Source: Lachnospiraceae bacterium
GTDB taxonomy: Bacteria > Bacillota > Clostridia > Lachnospirales > Lachnospiraceae
Length of the DNA stretch: 64,000 bases
Direction: 5' to 3'
NCBI GenBank assembly: GCA_022790855.1
Contig: JAAVYA010000028.1
Span: 62,001-126,000, forward strand
Below, one piece after another: positions 28,000 through 36,213 of the stretch. The notes beneath the pieces are model-generated. The model did not search any database, was not told where the DNA came from, and saw nothing but the letters and a program-made list of their open reading frames with translations. How positions within the stretch are numbered: position 1 is the first letter of the stretch; every line of letters begins with the position of its first letter. The position numbers were made by a program, and so were the translations under genes.

Positions 28000-28074
28000 A
28001 AGGTACAAGTATAGGTACAGTTGATTTGTTTGGGGTGGCTGTGCTTTTTCGAAAAATGTTTGAGGTGAATTCGA

Positions 28075-30744
28075 TTGGATAAATATGAATATAAGCTGAA
28101 GCTGGAACAGATAAAGAATTTAATAGAATCCAAAGATTATGAGACGGCTGCCCAGATTGCTGACAGCATTAATTGGAAAAAGGTAAAAAGTGTTGCAACA
28201 CTTTGTATGATCGGGGAGCTGTTTGAGAGAACCAAACGATTGGAAGAGAGCAAAGAGATTTTGCTGATGGCGTATGACCGTTCCCCTGTGGGAAGGAATA
28301 TCATTTATCGGTTGGCCCACGTTGCCATTAAATTATCAAGTTTAGATGAAGCTCAGGAATATTATGAGGAATTTGTAGAAATAGCCCCTCATGATAATAT
28401 GAAATATGTGTTGAAATATGAGATTGCCAAGGCAAAAGGGGCAAGTCTGGATGAGCTGATATCAATTCTGGAAGAGTTTAAGGAACGGGAATATACAGAA
28501 GAATGGGCGTTTGAGCTTGCTTATCTTTACCATAGAAACGGCCAGGCAGAAAAATGTGTGGATGTTTGTGACGAGCTGATCTTGTGGTTTGGTGAAGGCA
28601 GATATGTGGAAAAAGCATTAGAGCTAAAGATGATGTACCAGCCCTTGAACAAGCTGCAGGAAGACAAATACCGAAGATATAAACAGAAGCGGGAAGGCGT
28701 TGTGGAGGTTTCGCCTTATGATGAGCTTTCATCCGGTGAAATTGTCCGGGAGACGGTAAAAATTCCCAGTATTTTGTCGGATACCGGAAGATTTAATACA
28801 CAGAATCTTCAGGAAGAGCTGGCGAAAAGTATGGAGCAGATTATGGCGGCTACCAAGCAGGAGACGGTCAGCGACGCCATGAGCAACATCAAGAAAATTG
28901 TGTGGGAGAGCCAGGATGCGGAATCGGGTTATGAAACCGGGCCGATGTTTTTGAATGATCAGACACCAGAGGAAATGATGTATGGAACGGGTCCCATCTC
29001 CATGGAGGATCAGGGGCCGGATCAAATCCAGGAGGCAGAACAAGTATATGCGCCGGACCAAGTTGTTTGGCCCCAGCGGGCTTCCGAAACCCGGAGGCAG
29101 GAGTGGATGCAGCAGTTGTCCCCGGGAGAGGCTATGGAGCCGGAAGATACAGGGCAGGAAGATTCCGGAGCGGAAGAGAATTTTTCTGAGGAACCAATAG
29201 ATGAATCTGTGTTTGAGCCTGCATTAGATATAGACTTTAAGGGGATTATGTCAGAGGAGCCGCAAGAGGAAGAACCGCAGGAGCCTGGAGATTCATCCAA
29301 ACCCAATGTTCATATTACTGGAAAAATGAGTCTGGAAGAAATTTTGGCAGAATGGGAAAAGACGAAAGAGGCGGCGAAAACAGCTCTTGAAAAAGCAGAG
29401 CAGCGGAAATTGAAGAATGCGAAAGTAAAAGCTCTACGGGAAGCAGAAATGCTGATGGAACGTCTGATGGCAGAGATAGACTTAGAGACGGAGGAAGAAT
29501 CAGCCTCAGAGCAGAGGGAACAGCCTGAATCAGATCCAGCACCGGAAATAAATGTACAGACGGAACCGGAGGAGGTGCCAGCCAGTGAGCCAGAGTCTGG
29601 AGAACAATTGGAATCGGACGATACGGCGGTAACAAAGGTGCAGCCGGAATACGAGGAACGTATACCAATGGAAGAGGAAGTCATACAGGATTTACCGAAT
29701 TATATGACAGAACCGATTCAGGAAGCGGAGCCGGAGCAGTCTGAGGAAGAGGTACAGGAGATGCAGCCGAATGTGGGGATTGCAGAACCAGAGATTGCTA
29801 TGGAGCCCGTATCTGATCCAAGTCCGGCGCCAGAGACACAGATTTTGGAAAAGCAGGAAGAGCTGGAGAAAAAAATTCTGAAACGTCAGCAAGTGATACA
29901 GCAGGTGTTGGAGCGGGAGGTTCGGGAAGAACAGCTTCTGCAAAGTGAAGTAACAATCGAGAGCGTTTCCCAGGATGATATGCCGATCATGGAACTGGAT
30001 GAAGAGCAGAAGAAGATTTTTACATATTTTACATTAATCAGCGGTATGGAACAGCAGATTTGTCAGGCATTGGAAGGTTCACGTCAACGGAAAAGAAATA
30101 TTTCTACATCCATTGCCGGCAATCTTGTGATAACTGGTGGGAAACGAAGCGGAAAAACAGTATTGGCCACAGATTTTGTGAAGGCTTATCAAAAGCTGGT
30201 TAGGCATACGGGAGGAAAAGTCGGAAAAATATCAGCGGAAGCCTTGAACCAGAAGAATATCAATACGCTGGTGAAAGCGGTAGAAGGCGGATATTTAATG
30301 ATAGAAAGAGCCGGAGGAATGTCCCGTGATTCCGTAGATAAGCTTTCTCATTTAATGGAGCAGGATACAAAGGGAATGATGGTAATTTTGGAGGATGAGA
30401 GGGCCGGTATAGAGAAAGTTCTGGCCAGGAATCCTGAGTTTACGAAGAAATTTACAGAACGAATCCACGTCCCAATATTTACCAGTGATGAATTAGTAGA
30501 ATTCGCAAAAGCTTATGCCATGGAGCATGACTGTGAAATTGAAGATATGGGAATCCTGGCATTGTATAACAGTATCAGTAATATTCAGAAACTGGATGAG
30601 GCCACTACATTGACGGAAGTGAAGGAAATTATGGACGATGCGATTTCCAGGGCCAGCCGGGGCGGATTAAAGAAGTTGTTTGGCGGGAAGCGGAATACGG
30701 AAAATGGGCTTGTATTAATTAAGGAAAAAGATTTTAGAGAATAA
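28075..30744 (+). CDS. TPR protein with C-terminal CbxX-like AAA domain
   Basis: 889 aa from a TTG start with 'gaggtg' upstream. Residues ~1-200 are tetratricopeptide-like helical repeats. Residues ~215-640 form a long acidic, Glu/Pro/Gln-rich linker with coiled-coil stretches. The C-terminal ~230 residues look like a CbxX/SpoVK-type AAA domain: Walker A 'GGKRSGKT', and 'MMVILEDERAGIEKVLARNP' matching the family's 'VVILAGYxxEMxxLxxxNP' block. The Walker B position reads 'YLMIERAG' instead of 'hhhDEA', so hydrolysis may be lost. It is followed after 21 bp by glgB, suggesting an operon. The function is unknown; a scaffold or regulatory role is inference. Confidence 0.78.
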   Translation: MDKYEYKLKLEQIKNLIESKDYETAAQIADSINWKKVKSVATLCMIGELFERTKRLEESKEILLMAYDRSPVGRNIIYRLAHVAIKLSSLDEAQEYYEEFVEIAPHDNMKYVLKYEIAKAKGASLDELISILEEFKEREYTEEWAFELAYLYHRNGQAEKCVDVCDELILWFGEGRYVEKALELKMMYQPLNKLQEDKYRRYKQKREGVVEVSPYDELSSGEIVRETVKIPSILSDTGRFNTQNLQEELAKSMEQIMAATKQETVSDAMSNIKKIVWESQDAESGYETGPMFLNDQTPEEMMYGTGPISMEDQGPDQIQEAEQVYAPDQVVWPQRASETRRQEWMQQLSPGEAMEPEDTGQEDSGAEENFSEEPIDESVFEPALDIDFKGIMSEEPQEEEPQEPGDSSKPNVHITGKMSLEEILAEWEKTKEAAKTALEKAEQRKLKNAKVKALREAEMLMERLMAEIDLETEEESASEQREQPESDPAPEINVQTEPEEVPASEPESGEQLESDDTAVTKVQPEYEERIPMEEEVIQDLPNYMTEPIQEAEPEQSEEEVQEMQPNVGIAEPEIAMEPVSDPSPAPETQILEKQEELEKKILKRQQVIQQVLEREVREEQLLQSEVTIESVSQDDMPIMELDEEQKKIFTYFTLISGMEQQICQALEGSRQRKRNISTSIAGNLVITGGKRSGKTVLATDFVKAYQKLVRHTGGKVGKISAEALNQKNINTLVKAVEGGYLMIERAGGMSRDSVDKLSHLMEQDTKGMMVILEDERAGIEKVLARNPEFTKKFTERIHVPIFTSDELVEFAKAYAMEHDCEIEDMGILALYNSISNIQKLDEATTLTEVKEIMDDAISRASRGGLKKLFGGKRNTENGLVLIKEKDFRE

Positions 30745-30765
30745 AGGAAAGCAGGTGGCGTTTTT

Positions 30766-32658
30766 ATGGGGAAATTTTCGGAACTTGATATGTATCTGTT
30801 CGGACAAGGGACGCATTATGACATCTATCATAAGCTGGGAGCCCACATTTCAGAAGATGAAGGAAAAAATGGCGTTTTCTTTTCCGTCTGGGCTCCTCAT
30901 GCAAAAAAGGTGTTTGTAATTGGAACCTTTAACGACTGGGATGAAACGGCAGATGAGATGGAGCGCTTAGAGCCCATGGGAATTTATGAGCTGTTTATTC
31001 CGGAGGTAAAGGAAGGAGATTTGTACAAATTCTACATTGAGACCCCAGATGGAAGAAAGCTGTATAAGTCTGATCCCTTTGCATTCAGCAGTGAGCTGCG
31101 GCCGGGAACCGCCTCCAGGGTGGCGGATATTGACAGCTTTAAGTGGACAGATACCCGTTGGATGAAAAAACGAAAAGGAATGAAAGATATCCAGGAGCAG
31201 CCTATGGCCATTTATGAGGTGCATCCAGGTTCCTGGAAACGTCATCCCGGAAGAGAAGACGAAGGGTTTTATACGTATCGGGAATTGGCACACAGTTTGA
31301 CGGAGTACGTTAAGATCATGGGATACACTCATGTGGAGTTAATGGGTATTGCAGAATATCCCTTTGACGGTTCCTGGGGATATCAGGTCACAGGCTACTA
31401 TGCGCCTACTTCCAGATACGGGACACCAGAGGATTTCATGTATTTTGTGAATTATCTCCATAAAAACAATATCGGTATCATATTGGATTGGGTTCCGGCC
31501 CATTTTCCCAGAGACGCCCATGGATTGGCAGAGTTTGACGGGGAGCCTTTGTATGAATATGCGGATACCAGAAAAGGCGAGCATCCCGATTGGGGAACGA
31601 AAATATTTGACTACGGAAAGACGGAAGTGAAAAATTTCCTTCTTGGGAGCGCTCTTATGTGGGTGGAGCAGTACCACATTGACGGATTGCGGGTAGATGC
31701 GGTAGCTTCTATGCTTTATTTGGATTATGGTAAGCAGGACGGGCAATGGGTGGCAAATAAATATGGTGAGAACAAGAACCTGGAAGCGATTGAACTGTTT
31801 AAGCATCTGAATACATTGGTGCGGGGCAGGAATCCGGGGGTTGCCATGATAGCGGAAGAGTCTACGGCATGGCCTATGGTGACAGGAGAGGCAGAGCATG
31901 GCGGACTGAACTTTAACTTTAAATGGAATATGGGCTGGATGCACGACTTTTTGGATTATATGAAGCTGGATCCCTATTTCCGGAAAGATAACCATAATAA
32001 AATGACGTTTGCCATGAGTTACAATGAAAGTGAGAATTATATCCTGGTATTGTCACATGATGAGGTCGTACATTTAAAATGCTCTATGTTGAACAAAATG
32101 CCTGGGCTGGGAAGAGACAAATACGATAATTTGAAGGTGGGATATGCCTTTATGATGGGGCATCCCGGAAAGAAGCTTCTGTTTATGGGGCAGGATTTTG
32201 CGCAGCTTCGGGAGTGGAGCGAAGAACGGGAGCTGGACTGGTTCTTGCTTTCCGAACAGCTTCATGAGCAGGTGCACAATACAGTGCGGGAGCTGCTTCA
32301 GATCTACCGTAAGTATCCGGCTTTATATCAGGATGATAACAGCTTCAAAGGGTTTGAATGGATCAATGCCAACGATGCGGAAAAGAGTATTTTCAGCTTT
32401 GTGCGTAAAAGTCGTACCGGACGGAAGAATCTTTTGTTTGTCTGCAATTTTACTCCCATGGAGCGGAAGGATTACCGGGTTGGCGTACCGCTGAAACGCC
32501 AGTACAGACTGATTTTCAACAGTGATGAGGAGCGTTTTGGAGGAAGCGGAGCAGAACGTCCGTTGATTTATAAAGCGGAGAAGAGAGAATGGGATGGCAG
32601 GGAGTATTCCATCGGGTACGAATTGCCGCCTTACGGAATCGCTATTTTTTCATATTAG
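30766..32658 (+). CDS. glgB: 1,4-alpha-glucan branching enzyme
   Basis: 630 aa, ATG after 'gcaggtggcg'. An N-terminal CBM48 domain ('FSVWAPHAKKVFVIGTFNDW') precedes the GH13 barrel. Catalytic residues: nucleophile Asp311 in 'DGLRVDAVASM', acid Glu364 in 'MIAEES', and the transition-state Asp432 in 'SHDEVVH'. A C-terminal beta domain follows. The enzyme makes alpha-1,6 branches in glycogen. No other glycogen gene is adjacent, and its partner upstream is the TPR/AAA-like protein, an odd pairing. Length is usual for the shorter Firmicutes GlgB. Confidence 0.96.
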   Translation: MGKFSELDMYLFGQGTHYDIYHKLGAHISEDEGKNGVFFSVWAPHAKKVFVIGTFNDWDETADEMERLEPMGIYELFIPEVKEGDLYKFYIETPDGRKLYKSDPFAFSSELRPGTASRVADIDSFKWTDTRWMKKRKGMKDIQEQPMAIYEVHPGSWKRHPGREDEGFYTYRELAHSLTEYVKIMGYTHVELMGIAEYPFDGSWGYQVTGYYAPTSRYGTPEDFMYFVNYLHKNNIGIILDWVPAHFPRDAHGLAEFDGEPLYEYADTRKGEHPDWGTKIFDYGKTEVKNFLLGSALMWVEQYHIDGLRVDAVASMLYLDYGKQDGQWVANKYGENKNLEAIELFKHLNTLVRGRNPGVAMIAEESTAWPMVTGEAEHGGLNFNFKWNMGWMHDFLDYMKLDPYFRKDNHNKMTFAMSYNESENYILVLSHDEVVHLKCSMLNKMPGLGRDKYDNLKVGYAFMMGHPGKKLLFMGQDFAQLREWSEERELDWFLLSEQLHEQVHNTVRELLQIYRKYPALYQDDNSFKGFEWINANDAEKSIFSFVRKSRTGRKNLLFVCNFTPMERKDYRVGVPLKRQYRLIFNSDEERFGGSGAERPLIYKAEKREWDGREYSIGYELPPYGIAIFSY

Positions 32659-32674
32659 AATCAAATTATAATTA

Positions 32675-32709
32675 AAAAACGCCGGGCAATTTCATGCCCG
32701 GCTGTTTTT
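32675..32709. terminator. bidirectional terminator between glgB and the DUF2284 gene
   Basis: Stem 'gccgggca' / 'tgcccggc' with a 6-nt loop, flanked by A-run on the left and T-run on the right, so it should stop transcription from both convergent genes. Confidence 0.9.
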
Positions 32710-32710
32710 C

Positions 32711-33247
32711 TTAGAATAAAATACATCCAAAATAGGTAACGGTATTCGCACCGTTGATATAATGAATCCCGGCAGTTGTGGCCAGGCGGTTTACTTCTAC
32801 ACAGTAGCTTTCAATCGAAGGGTATAAGGTCTCCGGAAAACGGCAGGGAGCATCCGGGTAAGTACAGGTTTTACAACGGTTGCATCCTTCGGCCGACAGT
32901 ACAAATAAATTCTCATATTCTTTGCGGAAAAGATCAACAATTCCGGGGCATAGGCTGCAATGACGTTCTTTTCCTTTTGTCATACCTTTAAAATCATACG
33001 AATCCTCCAATTCATGTAACGTGGTAAATACAAATAAATGCTCGTATTGAAGAATTCGATCTCTGCACTCTTCAAAGGTTCCGACACCAGGGGGGCATGC
33101 CCAGGTTTTCCCGTATTGGCCGCAGGAATTCATTTCACAAAGATTTCGGACTCCCTGGGAGAAAATTAGATCAGAGGTAGAAAGAAAAGCATATTCATGA
33201 ATACCCAGGGATTCTTTTTGATCGGCGATTTCAGCTTGAATGGACAT
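32711..33247 (-). CDS. DUF2284 cysteine-rich metal-binding protein
   Basis: 178 aa. The tracked GTG at 33256 overlaps the ribosome site 'aaaaggagtg', so I place the start at the ATG at 33247. Cysteines occur in DUF2284 spacing: 'CEMNSCGQYGKTWACPPG', 'CSLCPGI' and 'GCNRCKTCTYPDAPC', which probably bind an iron-sulfur cluster or other metal. 'YCVEVNRLATTAGI' is also conserved. The reaction is unknown. It lies 60 bp downstream of the ibrB-like gene and may share its transcript or use a weak promoter in the gap. Confidence 0.88.
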   Translation of the reverse strand: MSIQAEIADQKESLGIHEYAFLSTSDLIFSQGVRNLCEMNSCGQYGKTWACPPGVGTFEECRDRILQYEHLFVFTTLHELEDSYDFKGMTKGKERHCSLCPGIVDLFRKEYENLFVLSAEGCNRCKTCTYPDAPCRFPETLYPSIESYCVEVNRLATTAGIHYINGANTVTYFGCILF

Positions 33248-33306
33248 GGCAATCACTCCTTTTTTGATTTATCATACCATACTTTCCAACAGAGAAAAAG
33301 AAAATG

Positions 33307-33888
33307 TTATTCTTCCATTTCTTCAATATCTACGTCTTCTGCTGTTTCTTCAGAGGATGGGAATTGGGCTTCCTCTTCATCTTCCGGAAGCCATGCTTTC
33401 CCGAATTTTACATCCTTGAACAAGGCAGACAATCCGGTAATTTGTTTCAGACGCAGAATCTCGTCCCGGTCCATTCCAAGATGCTTAGAAATCCAGGCGT
33501 CAGAGCGGCCCATTTCGTGAAGCTCTTTTATAATATTACTCATCAGGTCTACATTATGGGAGCCTCTGGCGCGGTTATGCCGAATTGTACTGGCCATTCG
33601 GTGCTCCAGCGGACGGTCAATAATAGCCACCGGAAGCAAACCGCCTTCCCGCTCATAGATATCGGGGTATTCCAGCATAACACGGTAACGGTGGAACCCG
33701 TCCACTAAGACATAAGTATCGGTGGATTTTACATAGTAACAGACTACAGGCATGGTATATCCGTCTTCTTTTATACTGTCATACAGGAGCTTGAACTCCG
33801 GCGGGGCAACGGAGTTGGGATTGTATGTGTTTGGCTCTATTTTTTCAATGGGAACGGCAATTACATTGTATACGGGACTTTTGGACAT
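33307..33888 (-). CDS. IbrB-like ParB-fold protein
   Basis: 193 aa. Residues ~8-110 form a ParB/sulfiredoxin-type N-terminal domain: 'IEKIEPNTYNPN', 'DGYTMPVVCYYV' and the phosphate-binding-like 'LVDGFHRYRVM'. A helical segment with a possible helix-turn-helix follows ('HNVDLMSNIIKELHEMGRSDAWI'), then an acidic tail. It begins 2 bp after the stop of the IbrA-like gene. The order and pairing match the IbrA-IbrB pairs first described as regulators of immunoglobulin-binding genes in E. coli. Related folds include nucleotide-dependent kinases and CTPases as well as nucleases. The exact activity is not known. Confidence 0.85.
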   Translation of the reverse strand: MSKSPVYNVIAVPIEKIEPNTYNPNSVAPPEFKLLYDSIKEDGYTMPVVCYYVKSTDTYVLVDGFHRYRVMLEYPDIYEREGGLLPVAIIDRPLEHRMASTIRHNRARGSHNVDLMSNIIKELHEMGRSDAWISKHLGMDRDEILRLKQITGLSALFKDVKFGKAWLPEDEEEAQFPSSEETAEDVDIEEMEE

Positions 33889-33890
33889 TA

Positions 33891-35210
33891 TTATGCATCT
33901 CCTATGGCGCGGTATTTCTGTTTCAGGATATCAATATGGTATTGCTGTTGTCTGGTCAGGCCGAAGCCCAGGAACCGGCAGATATGATCGTTTTTTAGTA
34001 TGCAATAGCACATGCGTTTCCAGCTTGGGATGTCCTTGCTGCTTTTGATATCGTCGGTATGGTCCGGCAGCTTTCCGATAAAGACGACGCGGGAATTCTT
34101 CATAAGGGTGTAGTTGGAAATTCCGTTGCGCCGAATATTGTATCCATGTTCTAAAAGCTCTTCTATGGTTTTCTCTTCCAGCCCGCCTCCGGTTTTATGC
34201 CAGAATTCGATGGAAGTGTTAAATTTTTTGATATAGTTATTTCTTAACCTTGCCGGAAGCGTATCCAGTAAAAATTTTGTATAGGATTTCCAGGTATGCC
34301 CTTCGGGCAGCGTCAGGTTTCGGTAGCCCATAGCCTTTGTTTTTCCGTAAATACATGCAAAATTAGCGCCTCGGACACGTCCCACCAGTTTGGTCCATAT
34401 GGCTGGGTCAATGACACGGTATAGGTTTAGGCTGTCCTTGGCATAGTCGTTAAAAGGCGAAGCTACCCGCATCTGATCTGGTTTTAATCCCGCCATATAG
34501 TAAAGATCGTACAGACGGTTATAGTCGTAATTGAACATGTAATTGGCGTGCCATACGTCGTTTAAAGACCAGTCATACAAAGGAGAAGCACACCAGACAT
34601 CCTTAAATTGCTTGCTGATCCAGCAGGTTCCTTCATAACCGTATTTTCGGTTCATAATGCCGCTGTATCGTTGGAGAGATTCATCCGCCCGTATTCCCAG
34701 CAAACAAGCGGTTTTTCCGCGATGATGGGACATACGATACCAGCGGCCGAACTGCTTTGCCAGATCCTCCTGATGCATACGGTAGCGGTAGGTGGAGATG
34801 GGATTGTTTTTCAGATGAATCACGTAGGGGTGCTTGGGCATAGGACGAACCCAGGCGTCTTCCTTCCGGTCATCCCAGGGATACCAGAACATTTCATAGC
34901 TGCTTAAGGCGGTTCGGGTGGCCATAGGCAGACATACCCAGTAGGGTTCTACCTCATTGCAGATTCTCTGGAAGGTCCGTTCCACATACTCTGTAGTTAC
35001 GGTGTATTGTGCTTCAAAATCCTGGTGGAAAACACCGATTTTTTTATTGGGATAATATTTCTTCTGATAGTCAAGCGTAAGGTTTAGCAGCAGGCCGCTG
35101 TCTTTTCCGCCGGAAAAAGAGACATATATATTATCAAATTCTTCAAATAAAAAATGAAGCCGCTCCTGCAATGCATCATAAACATTCTGTTCCGTAAATT
35201 TTCGCTTCAT
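33891..35210 (-). CDS. IbrA-like phosphoadenosine phosphosulfate reductase family protein (DUF3440)
   Basis: 439 aa from the ATG at 35210, preceded by 'ggagagg'; the tracked start at 35252 lies upstream of this site. The N-terminal adenine nucleotide alpha-hydrolase (PAPS reductase-like ATP-pyrophosphatase) domain carries the PP-loop 'YVSFSGGKDSGLLLNL' at ~27-42. 'CLLGIRADES' and 'WCASPLYDWSLNDVW' follow in family order, then a DUF3440-type C-terminal half. The family is thought to adenylate or activate a substrate; a true PAPS reductase role is unlikely. It is paired with the ParB-fold gene downstream. Confidence 0.87.
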   Translation of the reverse strand: MKRKFTEQNVYDALQERLHFLFEEFDNIYVSFSGGKDSGLLLNLTLDYQKKYYPNKKIGVFHQDFEAQYTVTTEYVERTFQRICNEVEPYWVCLPMATRTALSSYEMFWYPWDDRKEDAWVRPMPKHPYVIHLKNNPISTYRYRMHQEDLAKQFGRWYRMSHHRGKTACLLGIRADESLQRYSGIMNRKYGYEGTCWISKQFKDVWCASPLYDWSLNDVWHANYMFNYDYNRLYDLYYMAGLKPDQMRVASPFNDYAKDSLNLYRVIDPAIWTKLVGRVRGANFACIYGKTKAMGYRNLTLPEGHTWKSYTKFLLDTLPARLRNNYIKKFNTSIEFWHKTGGGLEEKTIEELLEHGYNIRRNGISNYTLMKNSRVVFIGKLPDHTDDIKSSKDIPSWKRMCYCILKNDHICRFLGFGLTRQQQYHIDILKQKYRAIGDA

Positions 35211-35252
35211 TGCAATCACCTCTCCGTTCACACAATTGGAAAATATTTCCAT

Positions 35253-35281
35253 ATTTTACCACAAATATCGACAAAAAACAA
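35253..35281 (-). promoter_or_regulatory. sigma-A promoter of the ibrAB-like pair
   Basis: Minus strand: TTGTTT at 35281-35276, 17 bp, TAAAAT at 35258-35253, with extended TGG. It lies 43 bp before the ibrA-like ATG. Confidence 0.55.
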
Positions 35282-35307
35282 GAATGGCATTTTTACAGAG
35301 CACTGTC

Positions 35308-35335
35308 ACCGAGGAGGGAGGCGGGGCATATATTA
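35308..35335 (+). promoter_or_regulatory. candidate sigma-K promoter
   Basis: AC at 35308, 17 bp, CATATATTA at 35327, matching the mother-cell sigma-K pattern AC-N16/17-CATANNNTA. It lies about 30 bp before the start of the proline-rich gene. Confidence 0.4.
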
Positions 35336-35363
35336 TATTGATGTCAGAATTGGGAGAATATCA

Positions 35364-35906
35364 TTGAATCAAAAACAAGATGACTTTTACAGAATGGCCA
35401 ATGGCAGTTCACAGAAAATGCCTTTTTATATGACGTATCCCATGCAGAATATTTTTCTGGAAGAAGCAGAATACGAGCGCGATATGGATCGGCTGAAAAA
35501 TTTATATCCCAGGGAAGTACGTGGAATCCAGGAGCGTGTGGAAGAAGAATGTGACAAGATGGAATATGAGGGCAGCATGATGTTTGATGAATATCCGGAC
35601 AGATTGATGCTAAAGCAGATCGTTGACCGTATTTTGCAGTCAGTGTCCCAGCCTCAGGATTTTGAAGCTGAACAATATGAGGCCGTAGAAGCAGAAGAAT
35701 TGCGTCTGGTAGGCCCCGGACGTCCTCCTGGCGGTGGAAGGCCGCCCTTTGGACCGCCTCCCGGGCCGCCGCCTTTCGGACCGCCTCCCGGCCCCCCCAG
35801 GCCGCCAAGACCGAACCAGGGCCTGCAGAACCTGATTGAAGTTATGTTATATAATGAAATGTATAACCGCAGGTGCAGGCATAGACGGTGCAGACGCTGG
35901 TGGTAA
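35364..35906 (+). CDS. proline/glycine-rich protein with Arg/Cys tail, possible spore coat protein
   Basis: 180 aa from the TTG at 35364, which has 'gggaga' 9 nt upstream; the long tracked start at 35154 would overlap the divergent ibrA-like gene. The N-terminal ~110 residues are charged and helical ('LYPREVRGIQERVEEECDKM', 'YEGSMMFDEYPDRL'). A 'FGPPPGPPPFGPPPGPPRPP' stretch follows, and the tail is 'RRCRHRRCRRWW'. I recognise no enzyme domain. The composition, small size and candidate sigma-K promoter suggest an outer spore layer role, but this is inference. Confidence 0.7.
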   Translation: MNQKQDDFYRMANGSSQKMPFYMTYPMQNIFLEEAEYERDMDRLKNLYPREVRGIQERVEEECDKMEYEGSMMFDEYPDRLMLKQIVDRILQSVSQPQDFEAEQYEAVEAEELRLVGPGRPPGGGRPPFGPPPGPPPFGPPPGPPRPPRPNQGLQNLIEVMLYNEMYNRRCRHRRCRRWW

Positions 35907-35919
35907 TAAGTTCATATTA

Positions 35920-35954
35920 GAACAGGCGGCTGTTTCCGCAGCGCCTGTTCTTTT
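35920..35954 (+). terminator. intrinsic terminator after the proline-rich gene
   Basis: Stem 'gaacaggc' / 'gcctgttc' extended by 'gctg' / 'cagc', then TTTT. Confidence 0.85.
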
Positions 35955-36012
35955 AGATACATGTATCGTTGAAAACCAATATATTTTTGCCCTGTTCATT
36001 TTTTGGAACTCC

Positions 36013-36021
36013 TGCTATAAT
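36013..36021 (+). promoter_or_regulatory. extended -10 promoter before the methyltransferase
   Basis: TGCTATAAT. The predicted start is close to 36028, the first base of the 148-bp palindrome. The -10 lies in a 6-bp hairpin CTGCTA/TAGCAG. Confidence 0.45.
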
Positions 36022-36027
36022 GTAGCA

Positions 36028-36175
36028 GTAGTAACAGTTCATCCCAGGACTTTGCATTTACTGCAAAGTCCGTATGATAAAGCTGATATGATGGGAATCC
36101 GGCTCTTTGCCGCAGGCAAACTTCTAAATGAGCCGGATTCTGTAACAGGGAAGCCAAAGGCTGAACTGTTACTAC
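36028..36175. repeat. 148-bp nested palindromic element
   Basis: Outer perfect 14-bp inverted repeat GTAGTAACAGTTCA (36028-36041) with TGAACTGTTACTAC (36162-36175). Inside are two perfect hairpins: GGACTTTGCA/TGCAAAGTCC (36047-36071) and GAATCCGGCTC/GAGCCGGATTC (36095-36140), the latter with a further TTTGCC/GGCAAA. It fills the intergenic space before the methyltransferase. It could be a miniature inverted-repeat element or a structured 5' leader. No transposase is nearby. Confidence 0.8.
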
Positions 36176-36213
36176 CAGTAAGCAAAACAGGATTGGCAAG
36201 GAGTTTCTATTTT

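Noticed and set aside
31339-31995. 218-aa minus-strand ORF opposite glgB
   Set aside because: Antisense shadow of a certain enzyme gene; no coding signature of its own.
35836-36213. Long N-terminal extension of the methyltransferase ORF
   Set aside because: It would read through a terminator and the nested palindrome and overlap the proline-rich gene; a good ribosome site precedes 36214.
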